A stretch of 64,000 bases of DNA from Limnohabitans sp. 2KL-51 (GCF_003063645.1 NZ_NESJ01000003.1:62001-126000); one strand, 5' to 3'. Positions 27,284 through 36,868 are shown, counted from the first letter of the stretch. Notes: generated by a model not told the origin, from the sequence alone. Numbers and translations are program-made.

Positions 27284-28279
27284 TTACTTGCGCAGCTTGG
27301 TCAGCTCGGCTTGCAACTCGGCCACGGTGGCGGCAATCGCCTCGCCGTGCTTGGCAATCACAGGCTTCATCTTGTCGCGCAAGATGGCCACTTCAGCGGC
27401 GGGCAAGGTGGTCACTTGCATGCCGTTTTTCTTCAGGTTCTCCAGCAAACTGGCTTCCTGGGCGCGCGCTTGGGTGCGCTGGAACTTGGAGGACTCGGCA
27501 GCCGCGTCGCTCAAGATTTTCTTTTCAGCGGCGGACAAGGTGTCCCAGAACTTCTTGCTGATCACCACCGACTGGGGGTTGTACTGGTGCCCAGTCAGGA
27601 CCATGTGCTTTTGCACTTCGAAGAGCTTGGCGCCGTTGATGGTGGCCACCGGGTTTTCTTGGCCGTCCACAGCTTTTTGCTCCAGTGCAGCGTACAGCTC
27701 AGGGAATGGCAGCGGTGTGGGGTTGGCACCCAGCGCCTTGACCCAGTCCACGTTGATCGGGTTGGGGATCACGCGCAGCTTCAGGCCATCGATGTCCGAC
27801 ACTTTGTTGATGGCGCGGCGGCCGTTGGTCACATGGCGAAAGCCCAGCTCATAAAAGCCCAGACCCACCAGACCTTTTTCTTCCAGTTTGGCGTGCATTT
27901 TCTTGCCAAAAGCACCGTCCACCACGGCATCTGCTTCTTGGCCGCTGGCGAACATGAAGGGGAAATCAAAGACTGAAAAATCGCGCACTTGTGAGGCAAA
28001 GATGCCCGAGTTCATCGAGGCCATCTCCAAAGTGCCGCCTTGAATGGCCGACACGTTGGCCTGGTCGCTGCCCAAAGCGCCAGCGGGGAACACGTTGACC
28101 TTGAGCTTGCCGCCGGAGTTTTTCTCGACGATTTCCTTGAACTTTTCCATGCCCTGAATGATGGGGTGACCCGCAGCATTCTGGTTGGCGAACTTGATGG
28201 TTTTGTCTTGCGCCGATGCCACACCCAAAGCCGCCAAAGCGACGGTCGCGATCAAGGACTTGATGAATACACGTTTCAT
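27284..28279 (-). CDS. dctP: TRAP transporter substrate-binding protein (DctP family)
   Basis: 331 residues with a Sec signal peptide (MKRVFIKSLIATVALAALGV, cleavage after ASAQ). The mature protein begins DKTIKFANQNAAGHPI and carries the TRAP-binding features PAGALGSDQANVSAIQGGTLE, LKLRVIPNPI (Arg that pairs with a carboxylate) and AVDGQENP. It is a periplasmic binder of an organic acid. Context points to shikimate or quinate. Confidence 0.9.
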   Translation of the reverse strand: MKRVFIKSLIATVALAALGVASAQDKTIKFANQNAAGHPIIQGMEKFKEIVEKNSGGKLKVNVFPAGALGSDQANVSAIQGGTLEMASMNSGIFASQVRDFSVFDFPFMFASGQEADAVVDGAFGKKMHAKLEEKGLVGLGFYELGFRHVTNGRRAINKVSDIDGLKLRVIPNPINVDWVKALGANPTPLPFPELYAALEQKAVDGQENPVATINGAKLFEVQKHMVLTGHQYNPQSVVISKKFWDTLSAAEKKILSDAAAESSKFQRTQARAQEASLLENLKKNGMQVTTLPAAEVAILRDKMKPVIAKHGEAIAATVAELQAELTKLRK

Positions 28280-28370
28280 GAGCTGTCTCCAAAATAAAGT
28301 GAATCGGACGTACGCTTGAAATCGAGTGGCTTGTCGTCTGGCGTACCCGGTCAGACGTCAAACCGGGAAT

Positions 28371-29648
28371 TCAATAGAACCAGCGGGCTGGCACCATGAC
28401 CAAAGCCGGGAAGGCCACCATCGCGAACATGATGGTGAACTGAGCGATCATGAAAGGCATCACGCCCCGGGTCACCTCGTCCATGCTGATTTTTCCGACA
28501 CCGGCCACCGCGTTGAGCACCGTGCCCACAGGCGGCGTGATCAGGCCAATGGCACAGTTGATGATGAACAGCACGCCGAAGTAAATGGGGTCGATGCCTG
28601 CTGCCTTGACCACCGGCATGAGCACCGGGGTCAAAAGCAAAATGGTAGGTGTCATGTCGAGCGCGGTGCCGATCACAATGATGATCACCATGATGGTGAA
28701 CATGAGCAAACGGGGGCTGTCCAGCAAGGGCTGCAGAAACTCGATCAACTGTGCGGGCAAATTGGCCACTGTGATGAGCCAGGCCGACACCATGGCTGCG
28801 GCCACCAAAAACATCACCACTGCGCTGGTTTTGGCCGAGCTCACAAACAAGGGATACAGGTCTTTCAGACCCAGTTCGCGGTAAACGCAGGTGGAGATGA
28901 ACAAGGCATAGACCGCTGCCACCACCGCTGCTTCGGTGGGTGTGAATACGCCAAACTTCAGGCCAAACACCACGATGAGCGGCATCACCAGGGCCCAAGT
29001 GGCTTCGCGCATGGCCACGCCAATTTCTCGCAGGGTTTTGCGCGGCGGCACCTGCACCAACTCGCGCCGCGCCAACCACCACCAAGTGACCCACAAGGAG
29101 GCACCCAACATGATGCCCGGCACGATACCGGCCATGAACAGTTTGGAGATGGACACATTGCCTGCCACACCAAAGATCACAAAGCCAATGCTGGGCGGAA
29201 TCACCGGGGCGATGATGCTCGCCGAGGCAATCAAACCCGCCGAGCGGGCCCGGTCATGACCGGCTGCCACCATCATGGGCAAAAGCAAGGCCGACAGCGC
29301 CGCCGCATCGGCCACAGCCGAGCCCGACAACGCCGCCATGATCACGGCCGCCATGATGGTCACATAACCCAGGCCGCCCTTGATGTGGCCCACGCAGGCC
29401 ATTGCAAAGTTCACGATGCGGCGCGACAAGCCGCCTGCATTCATGATCTCGCCGGCCAGCATGAAAAACGGCACGGCCAGCAAAGGGAAACTGTTGGCGC
29501 CTTCGAGCAGGTTTTGCGCGAGGATCTGCGCATCGAACATGTTCAGGTGCCACATCAGCGCCACGCCGCAGATCAAGAGCGAAAACGCAATCGGGATGCC
29601 AATGGCCATGGCCCCGAGCAGAGAAAAAACAAAAATAGCGATCGTCAT
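28371..29648 (-). CDS. dctM: TRAP transporter large permease (DctM)
   Basis: 425 residues, very hydrophobic, about 12 helices. Typical DctM stretches: PFFMLAGEIMNAGGLSRRIV, GSAVADAAALSALLLPMM, IAPVIPPSIGFVIFG and ITPPVGTVLNAVAGVG. It is the sodium-coupled transport subunit. It sits between the small permease and binding-protein genes. Confidence 0.92.
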   Translation of the reverse strand: MTIAIFVFSLLGAMAIGIPIAFSLLICGVALMWHLNMFDAQILAQNLLEGANSFPLLAVPFFMLAGEIMNAGGLSRRIVNFAMACVGHIKGGLGYVTIMAAVIMAALSGSAVADAAALSALLLPMMVAAGHDRARSAGLIASASIIAPVIPPSIGFVIFGVAGNVSISKLFMAGIVPGIMLGASLWVTWWWLARRELVQVPPRKTLREIGVAMREATWALVMPLIVVFGLKFGVFTPTEAAVVAAVYALFISTCVYRELGLKDLYPLFVSSAKTSAVVMFLVAAAMVSAWLITVANLPAQLIEFLQPLLDSPRLLMFTIMVIIIVIGTALDMTPTILLLTPVLMPVVKAAGIDPIYFGVLFIINCAIGLITPPVGTVLNAVAGVGKISMDEVTRGVMPFMIAQFTIMFAMVAFPALVMVPARWFY

Positions 29649-29665
29649 GTCAGTCCCTTGTGCGC

Positions 29666-30202
29666 TCAGGCTTTGCCGCCGCCATGGGGCGACTCTTCGG
29701 ATTCCTGAACCATGACCAGGTCTTCATCGCGCACTTGGCCGGTGAGCAAACGAAACAGATCGGTCAGCAAGATCAGGCCGCCCAACACCGCAAACACCAC
29801 CCCGGGGGCATACACCCATGCCATGGTCACTTCCATCACAGCACTGGTGCTGCCCAGGTTGATCACGGTCTGCTGGTAAGCCCCTTTGAACAGCAGCCAG
29901 CAGATGAACAACATGGCCAGGTAGGACAAACCAAGGCAAAACTTCTTGCCTGCAGGGCCAAGCCGGCCCAGCAACATGTCGGTGCCCAAGTGACCGTGCT
30001 CCTTCAAGGCAACGACCGCGCCCATGAAGGTCATCCAGACGAACAACCAGCGTGACAACTCCTCTGACAAGGTGATGCCTGAGTTGAAACCGTAGCGCAT
30101 GACCACATTGCCAAAGACCAGCAACACCATCACGGCCAAACACAGGGCCATGACGACGTTCAGGACTTTGCAAAAACCATTGATGAATTTTTGAACCAAC
30201 AC
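29666..30202 (-). CDS. dctQ: TRAP transporter small permease (DctQ)
   Basis: 178 residues with four helices (VVMALCLAVMVLLVFGNVVMR; SRWLFVWMTFMGAVVALKE; LGLSYLAMLFICWLLF; YAPGVVFAVLGGLILL) and the DctQ signature LSEELSRWLFVW. The start is a GTG at 30202 after CGGAG. First gene of the TRAP and shikimate unit. Confidence 0.88.
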   Translation of the reverse strand: MLVQKFINGFCKVLNVVMALCLAVMVLLVFGNVVMRYGFNSGITLSEELSRWLFVWMTFMGAVVALKEHGHLGTDMLLGRLGPAGKKFCLGLSYLAMLFICWLLFKGAYQQTVINLGSTSAVMEVTMAWVYAPGVVFAVLGGLILLTDLFRLLTGQVRDEDLVMVQESEESPHGGGKA

Positions 30203-30235
30203 ACGACTCCGAAAATGGGTTATCGATAATGTACG

Positions 30236-30247
30236 AACTGGTTAGTT
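30236..30247. promoter_or_regulatory. Candidate TetR operator before dctQ
   Basis: AACTGGTTAGTT has inverted arms AACT and AGTT and lies 34 bases upstream of the dctQ start, between it and the TetR gene. Position and shape suit repression of the TRAP/shikimate unit by that regulator. Unproven. Confidence 0.4.
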
Positions 30248-30298
30248 TTCATGGATCCGTGATTACCCTGATGTTTTAGTGACATTCAAACTTAACTG

Positions 30299-31060
30299 TT
30301 ATGCCGAAATGGTATGACTGACAAAACGCAGGATCAACTCGACCACATGCACCCTTTTGAGGGTGTTGGCTTTGTCCTGGCTGGCCCGGTCCTGAAAAAT
30401 CAGGCCAAAGGTGTGGCGGTTGGAGACGTTGAAAAACGTGAACGCCGAAATCGCCGAGTGAATGTCCACCGGGTCCAGCCCTGCCCTGAACACGCCCTGC
30501 GCCACGCCGCGGTCGTACACGGCCTGGACGGACTGAATGGCATTGGAGTTGAGCGCCTGAATGCTCTGGCTTTGCCGCAAATAGTCACCGCGCTGGATGT
30601 TCTCGTTCATCACCAGACGGATGAAGTCTTCGTTGTCGCGGTGGTGGTCGTAAGTGAACTCCACCAGCTTTTGCAGTGCCTGCTCAGGCGGCAGGTCGTC
30701 CAGGTGCAGGTCAGACTCGATGGCGCGCATGCGGCGATAAGCCTCTTCGAGCACCGCCAGGTACAAGCCGTCCTTGCTGCCGAAGTAGTAATAGATCATC
30801 CGCTTGCTGGTTCGCGTGGCCGCTGCGATCGCGTCGATGCGCGCGCCCGAGAGGCCCTTGTCGGCGAACTCGTGCGTGGCCACAGCCAGGATCTCGGCCA
30901 TGGTGCGGGCGGGGTCGTTGGTGCGACTGGTTTCTTTGGTCGAATCGGCTTCATTGCCTTGGCCAACAGATTCCGAGAGGCCCGGCCCCTTGGCTTGGAC
31001 AAGCGTTGCTGAGGCGCGCTGACTCGTCGGATGCAGTTCTGAATGAGCTTGAGCTTTCAT
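30299..31060 (-). CDS. TetR-family transcriptional regulator
   Basis: 253 residues. An unusual disordered N-terminal extension of about 50 residues precedes the helix-turn-helix (TMAEILAVATHEFADKGLSG, IDAIAAATRTSKRMIYYYFG, then SKDGLYLAVLEEAYRRM). The C-terminal ligand domain has a histidine-rich YDHHRDNEDFIRLVMNENI. It is directly upstream of dctQ on the same strand and probably regulates the shikimate/TRAP unit. Confidence 0.85.
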   Translation of the reverse strand: MKAQAHSELHPTSQRASATLVQAKGPGLSESVGQGNEADSTKETSRTNDPARTMAEILAVATHEFADKGLSGARIDAIAAATRTSKRMIYYYFGSKDGLYLAVLEEAYRRMRAIESDLHLDDLPPEQALQKLVEFTYDHHRDNEDFIRLVMNENIQRGDYLRQSQSIQALNSNAIQSVQAVYDRGVAQGVFRAGLDPVDIHSAISAFTFFNVSNRHTFGLIFQDRASQDKANTLKRVHVVELILRFVSHTISA

Positions 31061-31141
31061 ATTCGCAAATGTACCAGCGGGTCCATTAATGAAGCAAAAG
31101 TGGGGCCTGATGCTCCCTCATGCCAACACCCCACCCTGACC

Positions 31142-31651
31142 TCAATCGTCCATGGCCGCATCCTCAGGCACGGCGTTGTCAATTTTTTCCATGTTGTCCA
31201 GCAACTTCAAAAAGTAATGCAGGGTGTGGGCCATGTCGCCCATAGAAAAATCCTGTAGCGCCTGCTCGTAATAAGCCTTGATCTTGGGCTTCGCCAGGTC
31301 CAGCCAAACATGCCGACCTGAGTCGGTCATGACCACCAAGCGCGAGCGTCTGTCACGTCCGTCGGTGCTGATGGCGATGTGGCCGTCACGCGTCATGCGG
31401 GTGATCAGACCGGAAAGATTTTGGCGGCTGACCATCAGATAGCGCGCCAGTTCGCCCACCCCCATGCCTTGTGCCGCCTCGGGTCGCGACAAGGCCCCCA
31501 GCACCGCCCACTGCTGCGTGGTCAGTCCCTCGTCCTGCACCGCTCTGCTGCCTGTTTTGTGCAACATATTGGCGCATTGATACAACTTGAAAAAAATACG
31601 GTTGGCCAGTTCCATTCGGGCATCACTTAATTTATTCATAGGGAAAACCAT
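31142..31651 (-). CDS. badR: MarR-family regulator, BadR-like
   Basis: 169 residues with a MarR winged helix: LTTQQWAVLGALSRP, GVGELARYLMVSRQNLSGLI, TRMTRDGHIAISTDGRDRRS. It is divergent from badH, and the shared intergenic region carries the motif that reappears before aliB. In Rhodopseudomonas palustris the MarR protein BadR represses the cyclohexanecarboxylate genes. The name here follows that context. Start uncertain among ATGs at 31651, 31639 and 31615. Confidence 0.8.
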   Translation of the reverse strand: MVFPMNKLSDARMELANRIFFKLYQCANMLHKTGSRAVQDEGLTTQQWAVLGALSRPEAAQGMGVGELARYLMVSRQNLSGLITRMTRDGHIAISTDGRDRRSRLVVMTDSGRHVWLDLAKPKIKAYYEQALQDFSMGDMAHTLHYFLKLLDNMEKIDNAVPEDAAMDD

Positions 31652-31702
31652 AGGATATTAAACATGGAAAAGCATTGAGTGGGGATATCGGAAACCCCAT
31701 AA

Positions 31703-31727
31703 TGAGACAACATATTGACATATAAAA
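31703..31727. promoter_or_regulatory. Candidate BadR operator upstream of badH
   Basis: Contains ACAACATATTGACATATAAA, nearly identical to 39241-39260 before aliB. The core ATATTGACATAT has imperfect twofold symmetry and includes TTGACA, a possible -35. It sits between divergent badR and badH, so it could regulate both. Confidence 0.6.
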
Positions 31728-31770
31728 CCAAATCCATTTATTCACTCTATTCTATTTTCAGGAGAACCTC

Positions 31771-32538
31771 ATGAAAGACCTCAAAGGCAAAACAGCAATT
31801 GTGACCGGTGGCGGCGGTGGCATAGGCGGGGCCGTCAGCCGCCGTTTTGCACAGGAGGGTGCCCAAGTCGCCGTTTTCGACATGAACATGCAATCAGCTC
31901 AAAAAGTCGCTGAAGGAATCATGGCTGCCGGTGGCGTTGCCATGGCTTTTCAGTGCGATATCACCGACCGCGAGCAGGTCGACGCTGCGATTGCTGCCGC
32001 TGAAAGCCTGCTCGGCCCCATCGACATTCTGGTCAACAACGCCGGTTGGGACATCTTCAAACCCTTCACCAAGACCGTGCCTGCTGAGTGGGACAAGCTG
32101 ATCGCCATCAACCTCACAGGCGCATTGCACATGCACCATGCCGTACTGCCTGGCATGGTGGCGCGAGGCGGTGGCCGCGTTGTCAACATCGCCTCTGACG
32201 CAGCCCGTGGCGGTTCGTCTGGCGAAGCGGTTTACGCCGCTTGCAAGGGCGGTCTGGTCGCCCTGTCCAAAACCTTGGCACGCGAGCACGCCCGCCACAG
32301 CATCACCGTCAACGTGGTCTGCCCTGGCCCAACTGACACCTCTTTGCTGGCGGGCTTTGCCGAAGGCGCAGCCAACCCAGAAAAGCTGATGGACGCCTTC
32401 AAAAAAGCCATTCCACTGGGCCGAATTGGCCAGCCCGACGATTTGGCCGGTGCCATCGTCTTCCTGAGTAGCGGCGACGCCTCCTTCATCACAGGCCAGG
32501 TCATCAGCGTGTCTGGTGGCTTGACCATGCACGGCTGA
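31771..32538 (+). CDS. badH: 2-hydroxycyclohexanecarboxyl-CoA dehydrogenase (SDR)
   Basis: 255-residue SDR with TGGGGGIGGAVSRRF, NNAG, a Ser in IASDAARGGSSGEAV and catalytic YAACK. The segments NNAGWDIFKPF and VVCPGPTDTSLLAGF are typical of BadH, which oxidises 2-hydroxycyclohexane-1-carboxyl-CoA to the 2-keto form with NAD. It is followed by badI, completing the last two ring steps. AGGAG precedes the ATG. Confidence 0.87.
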   Translation: MKDLKGKTAIVTGGGGGIGGAVSRRFAQEGAQVAVFDMNMQSAQKVAEGIMAAGGVAMAFQCDITDREQVDAAIAAAESLLGPIDILVNNAGWDIFKPFTKTVPAEWDKLIAINLTGALHMHHAVLPGMVARGGGRVVNIASDAARGGSSGEAVYAACKGGLVALSKTLAREHARHSITVNVVCPGPTDTSLLAGFAEGAANPEKLMDAFKKAIPLGRIGQPDDLAGAIVFLSSGDASFITGQVISVSGGLTMHG

Positions 32539-32572
32539 TCGGCCACCCCGCACTATTTTTTTGGAGAACTCC

Positions 32573-33355
32573 ATGCAATTCGAAGACATCCTGTACGAAA
32601 ACCGCAACGGCGTGGCCTGGATCACGATCAACCGCCCCGAGAAGATGAATGCTTTTCGCGGCACCACCTGCGACGAACTCATCAAAGCCTTGAACAAGGC
32701 GGGATACGACCGCGACATCGGCTGCATCGTTTTGGCCGGTGCCGGTGACCGTGCTTTCTGCACAGGCGGCGACCAGTCGGCTCACGATGGCAACTACGAC
32801 GGCCGTGGCACCATTGGTTTGCCCATGGAGGAACTCCACACCGCCATCCGTGATGTGCCCAAACCCGTGATCGCCCGCGTGCAAGGTTTTGCGATTGGTG
32901 GCGGCAACGTGCTGTGCACCATCTGCGACCTGACCATTTGTTCTGACAAAGCCATCTTCGGCCAGGTCGGCCCCAAGATGGGATCGGTCGATCCGGGCTA
33001 CGGCACCGCCTTTTTGGCGCGCGTGGTCGGTGAAAAGAAAGCCCGTGAAATCTGGTACCTCAACAAGCGCTACTCAGGTCAAGAGGCCGTGGACATGGGT
33101 CTGGCCAACATCTGTGTGCCGCACGAGCAGCTCGACGCCACCGTACAGGAATGGGCTGAGACCATCTGTGAGCGCAGCCCCACGGCGATTGCCATTGCCA
33201 AGCGCAGTTTCAACATGGACACCGCGCACCAGGCGGGCATCGCTGGCATGGGCATGTACGCGCTCAAGCTGTACTACGACACCGAAGAGTCGCGCGAAGG
33301 CGTGAAGGCCTTGCAGGAAAAGCGCAAGCCCGACTTCCGCAAGTACGCCAAATAA
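32573..33355 (+). CDS. badI: 2-ketocyclohexanecarboxyl-CoA hydrolase
   Basis: 260-residue crotonase-fold enzyme (NGVAWITINRPEKMNAF, oxyanion loop GFAIGGGNVLCTICDLTI, GQVGPKMGSVDPGYGTAFL). Close to BadI, which opens the ring of 2-ketocyclohexanecarboxyl-CoA hydrolytically to pimeloyl-CoA, and to MenB-type ring enzymes. ATG 32573 has GGAG upstream. A 225-base gap to livH shows no gene. Confidence 0.87.
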   Translation: MQFEDILYENRNGVAWITINRPEKMNAFRGTTCDELIKALNKAGYDRDIGCIVLAGAGDRAFCTGGDQSAHDGNYDGRGTIGLPMEELHTAIRDVPKPVIARVQGFAIGGGNVLCTICDLTICSDKAIFGQVGPKMGSVDPGYGTAFLARVVGEKKAREIWYLNKRYSGQEAVDMGLANICVPHEQLDATVQEWAETICERSPTAIAIAKRSFNMDTAHQAGIAGMGMYALKLYYDTEESREGVKALQEKRKPDFRKYAK

Positions 33356-33580
33356 GCGCCGAACTGGGGACAGCAAGTCAAGGTGATCGTTGCGTTCACT
33401 AAGGGCCCTAAAGCCCCGATCTGTATCAGGGTCGACTTGCTACCCAAAACCGATTTATAGCCACCGTGCTGGTGTTGACGAAACGGATTGAAACAGAACT
33501 ATGAAGAGTTTCACAAAAAAGAGGCCTTTTCAGGCGGCTCTCGCCGACTTCAGAAATAACCTCTTACAAGGAGACAAGAC

Positions 33581-34432
33581 ATGCTGACCATTAACTTGTT
33601 CAACGGCCTGGTGTACGGGTCCTTGCTCATCATCATGAGCTCGGGCCTGGCGTTGATCTATGGTCTACGACGCGTGGTGAACTTTGCCCACGGTGCTTTG
33701 TACATGCTCGGGGCTTACATCGGCTTTACCGTTGCCATGCAAAGCAATTTCTGGGTGGCGTTGGTGGTTGCTCCGACGGCCATGGCCATCTTCGGTGCAC
33801 TGCTGGACCGTTATGGTTTTCGTTTGTTGCAAGACCGTGAACCTCTGAGTGTGATGCTCGTGACTTTCGGCCTGTTGCTGATTCTGCAAGACTTGGTGGT
33901 GTTCATCTGGGGCAAGGCCAACCACTCCCTTTTTACCCCTGAGTTGTTGAACTTCACGGTGGATCTGATGGGCAATCAGGTGCCAGCCTACCGTATTGGT
34001 GTGATCGTTGTCGGTCTGACGGTCGCTCTAGGCCTCACGCTGTGGCTTCGCTTTTCACGCGTCGGTTTGTTTGTTCGTGCGGCCAGCACCGACCCAGTGA
34101 CCACCTCAATGCAGGGTGTCAATACTGACGCGATCAGCGCTGGCGTGGTTGGCCTGGGCAGCGCGCTGGCCGGTCTAGCAGGTGTCGTCGCTGGCCCGTT
34201 TTTGTCGCTGACACCGCACATGAGTTCGGATGTGTTGATCGACTCGTTTGTGGTGGTGGTGATTGGCGGCCTCGGCTCGCTCGCAGGAGCCTTCATCGCT
34301 GCGTTACTGCTGGGGATGATGCAGGCCATTGGCGCGGTGTACATGCCGCAGGTGTCGGTGCTATTGCCCTTCATCTTCATGATCGCCATCTTGATCTGGA
34401 AGCCGTCCGGTCTGGCCGGTAGCCGCACTTAA
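33581..34432 (+). CDS. livH: Branched-chain-type ABC transporter permease (LivH)
   Basis: 283 residues, about eight helices, LivH type: MLTINLFNGLVYGSLLIIMS, LALIYGLRRVVNFAHGALYM and VVVIGGLGSLAGAFIAALLL. AAGGAGA precedes the ATG. First of five transporter genes placed between the two halves of the cyclohexanecarboxylate genes, so the substrate is probably an alicyclic or aromatic carboxylate rather than an amino acid. A 20-codon copy of its start is at 47529. Confidence 0.88.
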   Translation: MLTINLFNGLVYGSLLIIMSSGLALIYGLRRVVNFAHGALYMLGAYIGFTVAMQSNFWVALVVAPTAMAIFGALLDRYGFRLLQDREPLSVMLVTFGLLLILQDLVVFIWGKANHSLFTPELLNFTVDLMGNQVPAYRIGVIVVGLTVALGLTLWLRFSRVGLFVRAASTDPVTTSMQGVNTDAISAGVVGLGSALAGLAGVVAGPFLSLTPHMSSDVLIDSFVVVVIGGLGSLAGAFIAALLLGMMQAIGAVYMPQVSVLLPFIFMIAILIWKPSGLAGSRT

Positions 34433-34448
34433 ATCCGGAGCAAGCATC

Positions 34449-35429
34449 ATGCGATTTTCCCGAATTTTGATGTTGGCGCTGCTGGCTTTAGTGGCGGGCG
34501 TGGCAATTGCCTTTCTCACACCCTCCAGCAGTTTGCTGGGCTTGTTTGCACAGGCGGTGATCTATGCCATCTTCGCACTCGGTGTGGGGGTGTTGTTGCG
34601 CCAAAACGGCTTGACCAGTTTTGGCCATGCACTATTTTTTGGCGCTGCCGGTTACGCCATGGGCGTGATCCTGACACTGGACTGGTTTAGTGCCGAAATC
34701 GCCATTTTCGTGGTCTTGCTGGGCATTGGCGTTCTGGCGTTTCTGATCGGCCTCGTCATTGTGCGTGTGCCAGGTATCGCCTTTGGCATGCTGACGCTGG
34801 CCATAGGGCAAATGGCCTATTTGCTGGCCACCCGCTCTCGCGGCCTCACGGGCGGTGCGGACGGCATGAGCATCCCCTGGCCCAGCACCTTGTTTGGGGT
34901 GAAGCAGTCGGTACTTCTAAAGCCTGACGTGTTGTTCCTGATCGTCTGGACCGTGTTGATTGTGGTGACGCTGGCCGTGGTGTGGCTCTTGCGCACGCGC
35001 TTTGGCTCCATCACTGAGGCTGTTCGTGACAACGAAGAGCGCGCCCGCTTCATCGGCATCACCACCACCGTGCCTCGCGCTTTGGTGTATGCGATGTCGG
35101 CGGTGGTCACAGGTGTGGCGGGCGTGATGTCTTCACTCAACACAGGATTCATCTCGCCAGAAAGTCTGCACTGGAGCGTCTCGGGCATAGCCCTGGTGAT
35201 GGTGGTGGTGGGCGGTTTCAAGTCGGTCATCGGTCCCATTTTGGGCGCCATCGTGTACTTCCTGTTCAAGGAATTGTTGGGCGATTTCGCCACCTACTGG
35301 ATGGCGATTTTCGGGGCCGCCCTGATCGCCGTGATTGTGTTCTCGCCAGATGGCATCGCAGGGGCTTTGGAGCGCCTGATGAAGCCGCGTCACACGAGAG
35401 CTAACGCCACCAGCAAGTCAGGTCATTGA
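34449..35429 (+). CDS. livM: Branched-chain-type ABC transporter permease (LivM)
   Basis: 326 residues, nine or ten helices, with FALGVGVLLRQNGLTSFGHA, GIAFGMLTLAIGQMAYLL, TRSRGLTGGADGMSIP and VVGGFKSVIGPILGA. GGAG precedes the ATG by about 8 bases. Second membrane subunit of the importer. Confidence 0.88.
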   Translation: MRFSRILMLALLALVAGVAIAFLTPSSSLLGLFAQAVIYAIFALGVGVLLRQNGLTSFGHALFFGAAGYAMGVILTLDWFSAEIAIFVVLLGIGVLAFLIGLVIVRVPGIAFGMLTLAIGQMAYLLATRSRGLTGGADGMSIPWPSTLFGVKQSVLLKPDVLFLIVWTVLIVVTLAVVWLLRTRFGSITEAVRDNEERARFIGITTTVPRALVYAMSAVVTGVAGVMSSLNTGFISPESLHWSVSGIALVMVVVGGFKSVIGPILGAIVYFLFKELLGDFATYWMAIFGAALIAVIVFSPDGIAGALERLMKPRHTRANATSKSGH

Positions 35430-35447
35430 ACCTTCATGGAGAAACGC

Positions 35448-36167
35448 ATGACTTCTTATGTGCTTGAAACACGGGACGTAGCCATTCATTACGGCGGGGT
35501 CAAGGCCCTCGATGGCGTTTCACTGACGCTCGGGAAAGGGCAAATTCTCGGCCTGATTGGCCCTAACGGTGCGGGCAAATCGACGGTGATTGACGCCATC
35601 ACCGGACGCCGCCCGCTGACACGCGGTCAGGTGATTCTGGACGGCCAGGATGTGAGTCAGCTTGGTGCGGTGGAACGACGCCGCCTGGGGCTGTCGCGCA
35701 GCTTTCAGCGCACCAGTATTTTTGGTGGCATGCCGGTGCGAAAACAGGTGGAATTGGCCTCTTACAAGATGGGCATGAGCGACTCGGCAGCCGATGCCGA
35801 AGCCGTTTTGGAAGAACTGGACCTGGCCCGCTTGGGCAATGTGATGGCCGAAGACCTGGGCTATGGCGAACAACGCCGCTTGGACCTGGCGCTGGCCTTG
35901 GTGGGTCGACCCAAGATGCTGATGTTGGACGAACCCATGGCGGGCTTGTCGGTCAAGGAGTCGCACGACTTGGCCCAGCACTTGAAAGCGCTGACCTCAC
36001 GCTGGGAGGTATCGGTATTGCTGGTCGAGCACGACATGGATGTGGTGTTTGGCATCTCCGACGTCGTCACTGTTTTTGAATTAGGCCGCGTCATCGCCAA
36101 TGGCGCACCCGCCCAAGTGCGCGCCGATCCTCGGGTGCGCGAAGCTTATTTGGGAAGCTCAGCATGA
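35448..36167 (+). CDS. livG: ABC transporter ATP-binding protein (LivG)
   Basis: 239 residues. Walker A GPNGAGKST, Q-loop region GLSRSFQRTSIF, signature LGYGEQRRLDLALAL, Walker B MLMLDEPMAG, H-loop LLVEHDMDVVF. I start at 35448, which has GGAG at the right distance. The track ATG is four codons earlier and would bury that site. Confidence 0.9.
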   Translation: MTSYVLETRDVAIHYGGVKALDGVSLTLGKGQILGLIGPNGAGKSTVIDAITGRRPLTRGQVILDGQDVSQLGAVERRRLGLSRSFQRTSIFGGMPVRKQVELASYKMGMSDSAADAEAVLEELDLARLGNVMAEDLGYGEQRRLDLALALVGRPKMLMLDEPMAGLSVKESHDLAQHLKALTSRWEVSVLLVEHDMDVVFGISDVVTVFELGRVIANGAPAQVRADPRVREAYLGSSA

Positions 36168-36868
36168 CCAACCTCCTCGAACTTGACAACGTCAATGCCT
36201 TTTATGGCTCGGCCCACATCCTGCACGACCTGAGTCTGAATGTCCGTGCGGGTGAGCAAGTGGCCCTGATCGGGCGCAACGGGGTGGGCAAGACCACGGT
36301 GGTCAACACCATCTTAGGCCTGGCCCAAATGAAGGGCGGTCACATTCGCATGGGTGGCAAAGAGATCACTCAACCTCGCCCCTATGTCGCAGCCCAACAT
36401 GGCATGGCGGTGGTGCCGCAGGGACGTCGCATCGTGGCCAACCTGACGGTAGAAGAAAACTTGCTGCTGGGTGCGGCCACCGGCCGCAAAGGTCCCTGGA
36501 ATGTGTCAGAAATCTACAAGCTGTTTCCTATTTTGCAAGAGCGCGCCCACACACCCGGAACGGCCTTATCGGGTGGGCAGCAGCAGATGCTGGCGGTCGG
36601 CCGAGCGCTCATGGCCAACCCCGATTTGATCTTGCTGGACGAACCCACCGAAGGTCTGGCCCCAGTGATCGTGGATCAACTGGCCGGCACCTTCCAGCGG
36701 GTGGCTGACCAAGGCACCTCTGTGCTGCTGATTGAGCAGAACCTTAGCCTTGTGGTGCGCGTTGCGCACCGCTACCTGGCGATGGCCAAGGGCAACGTGG
36801 TCGCGCAAGGCCCGGTGTTGAATAGTCCAGAGGGCTTGAAAGACATCGAGCAACACATTTTGGTGTGA
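36164..36868 (+). CDS. livF: ABC transporter ATP-binding protein (LivF)
   Basis: 234 residues. Walker A GRNGVGKTT, signature LSGGQQQMLAVGRAL, Walker B LILLDEPTEGLAP, H-loop-region IEQNLSLVV. The ATG overlaps the livG stop (ATGA), so the two ATPases are translated together. Confidence 0.9.
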   Translation: MTNLLELDNVNAFYGSAHILHDLSLNVRAGEQVALIGRNGVGKTTVVNTILGLAQMKGGHIRMGGKEITQPRPYVAAQHGMAVVPQGRRIVANLTVEENLLLGAATGRKGPWNVSEIYKLFPILQERAHTPGTALSGGQQQMLAVGRALMANPDLILLDEPTEGLAPVIVDQLAGTFQRVADQGTSVLLIEQNLSLVVRVAHRYLAMAKGNVVAQGPVLNSPEGLKDIEQHILV

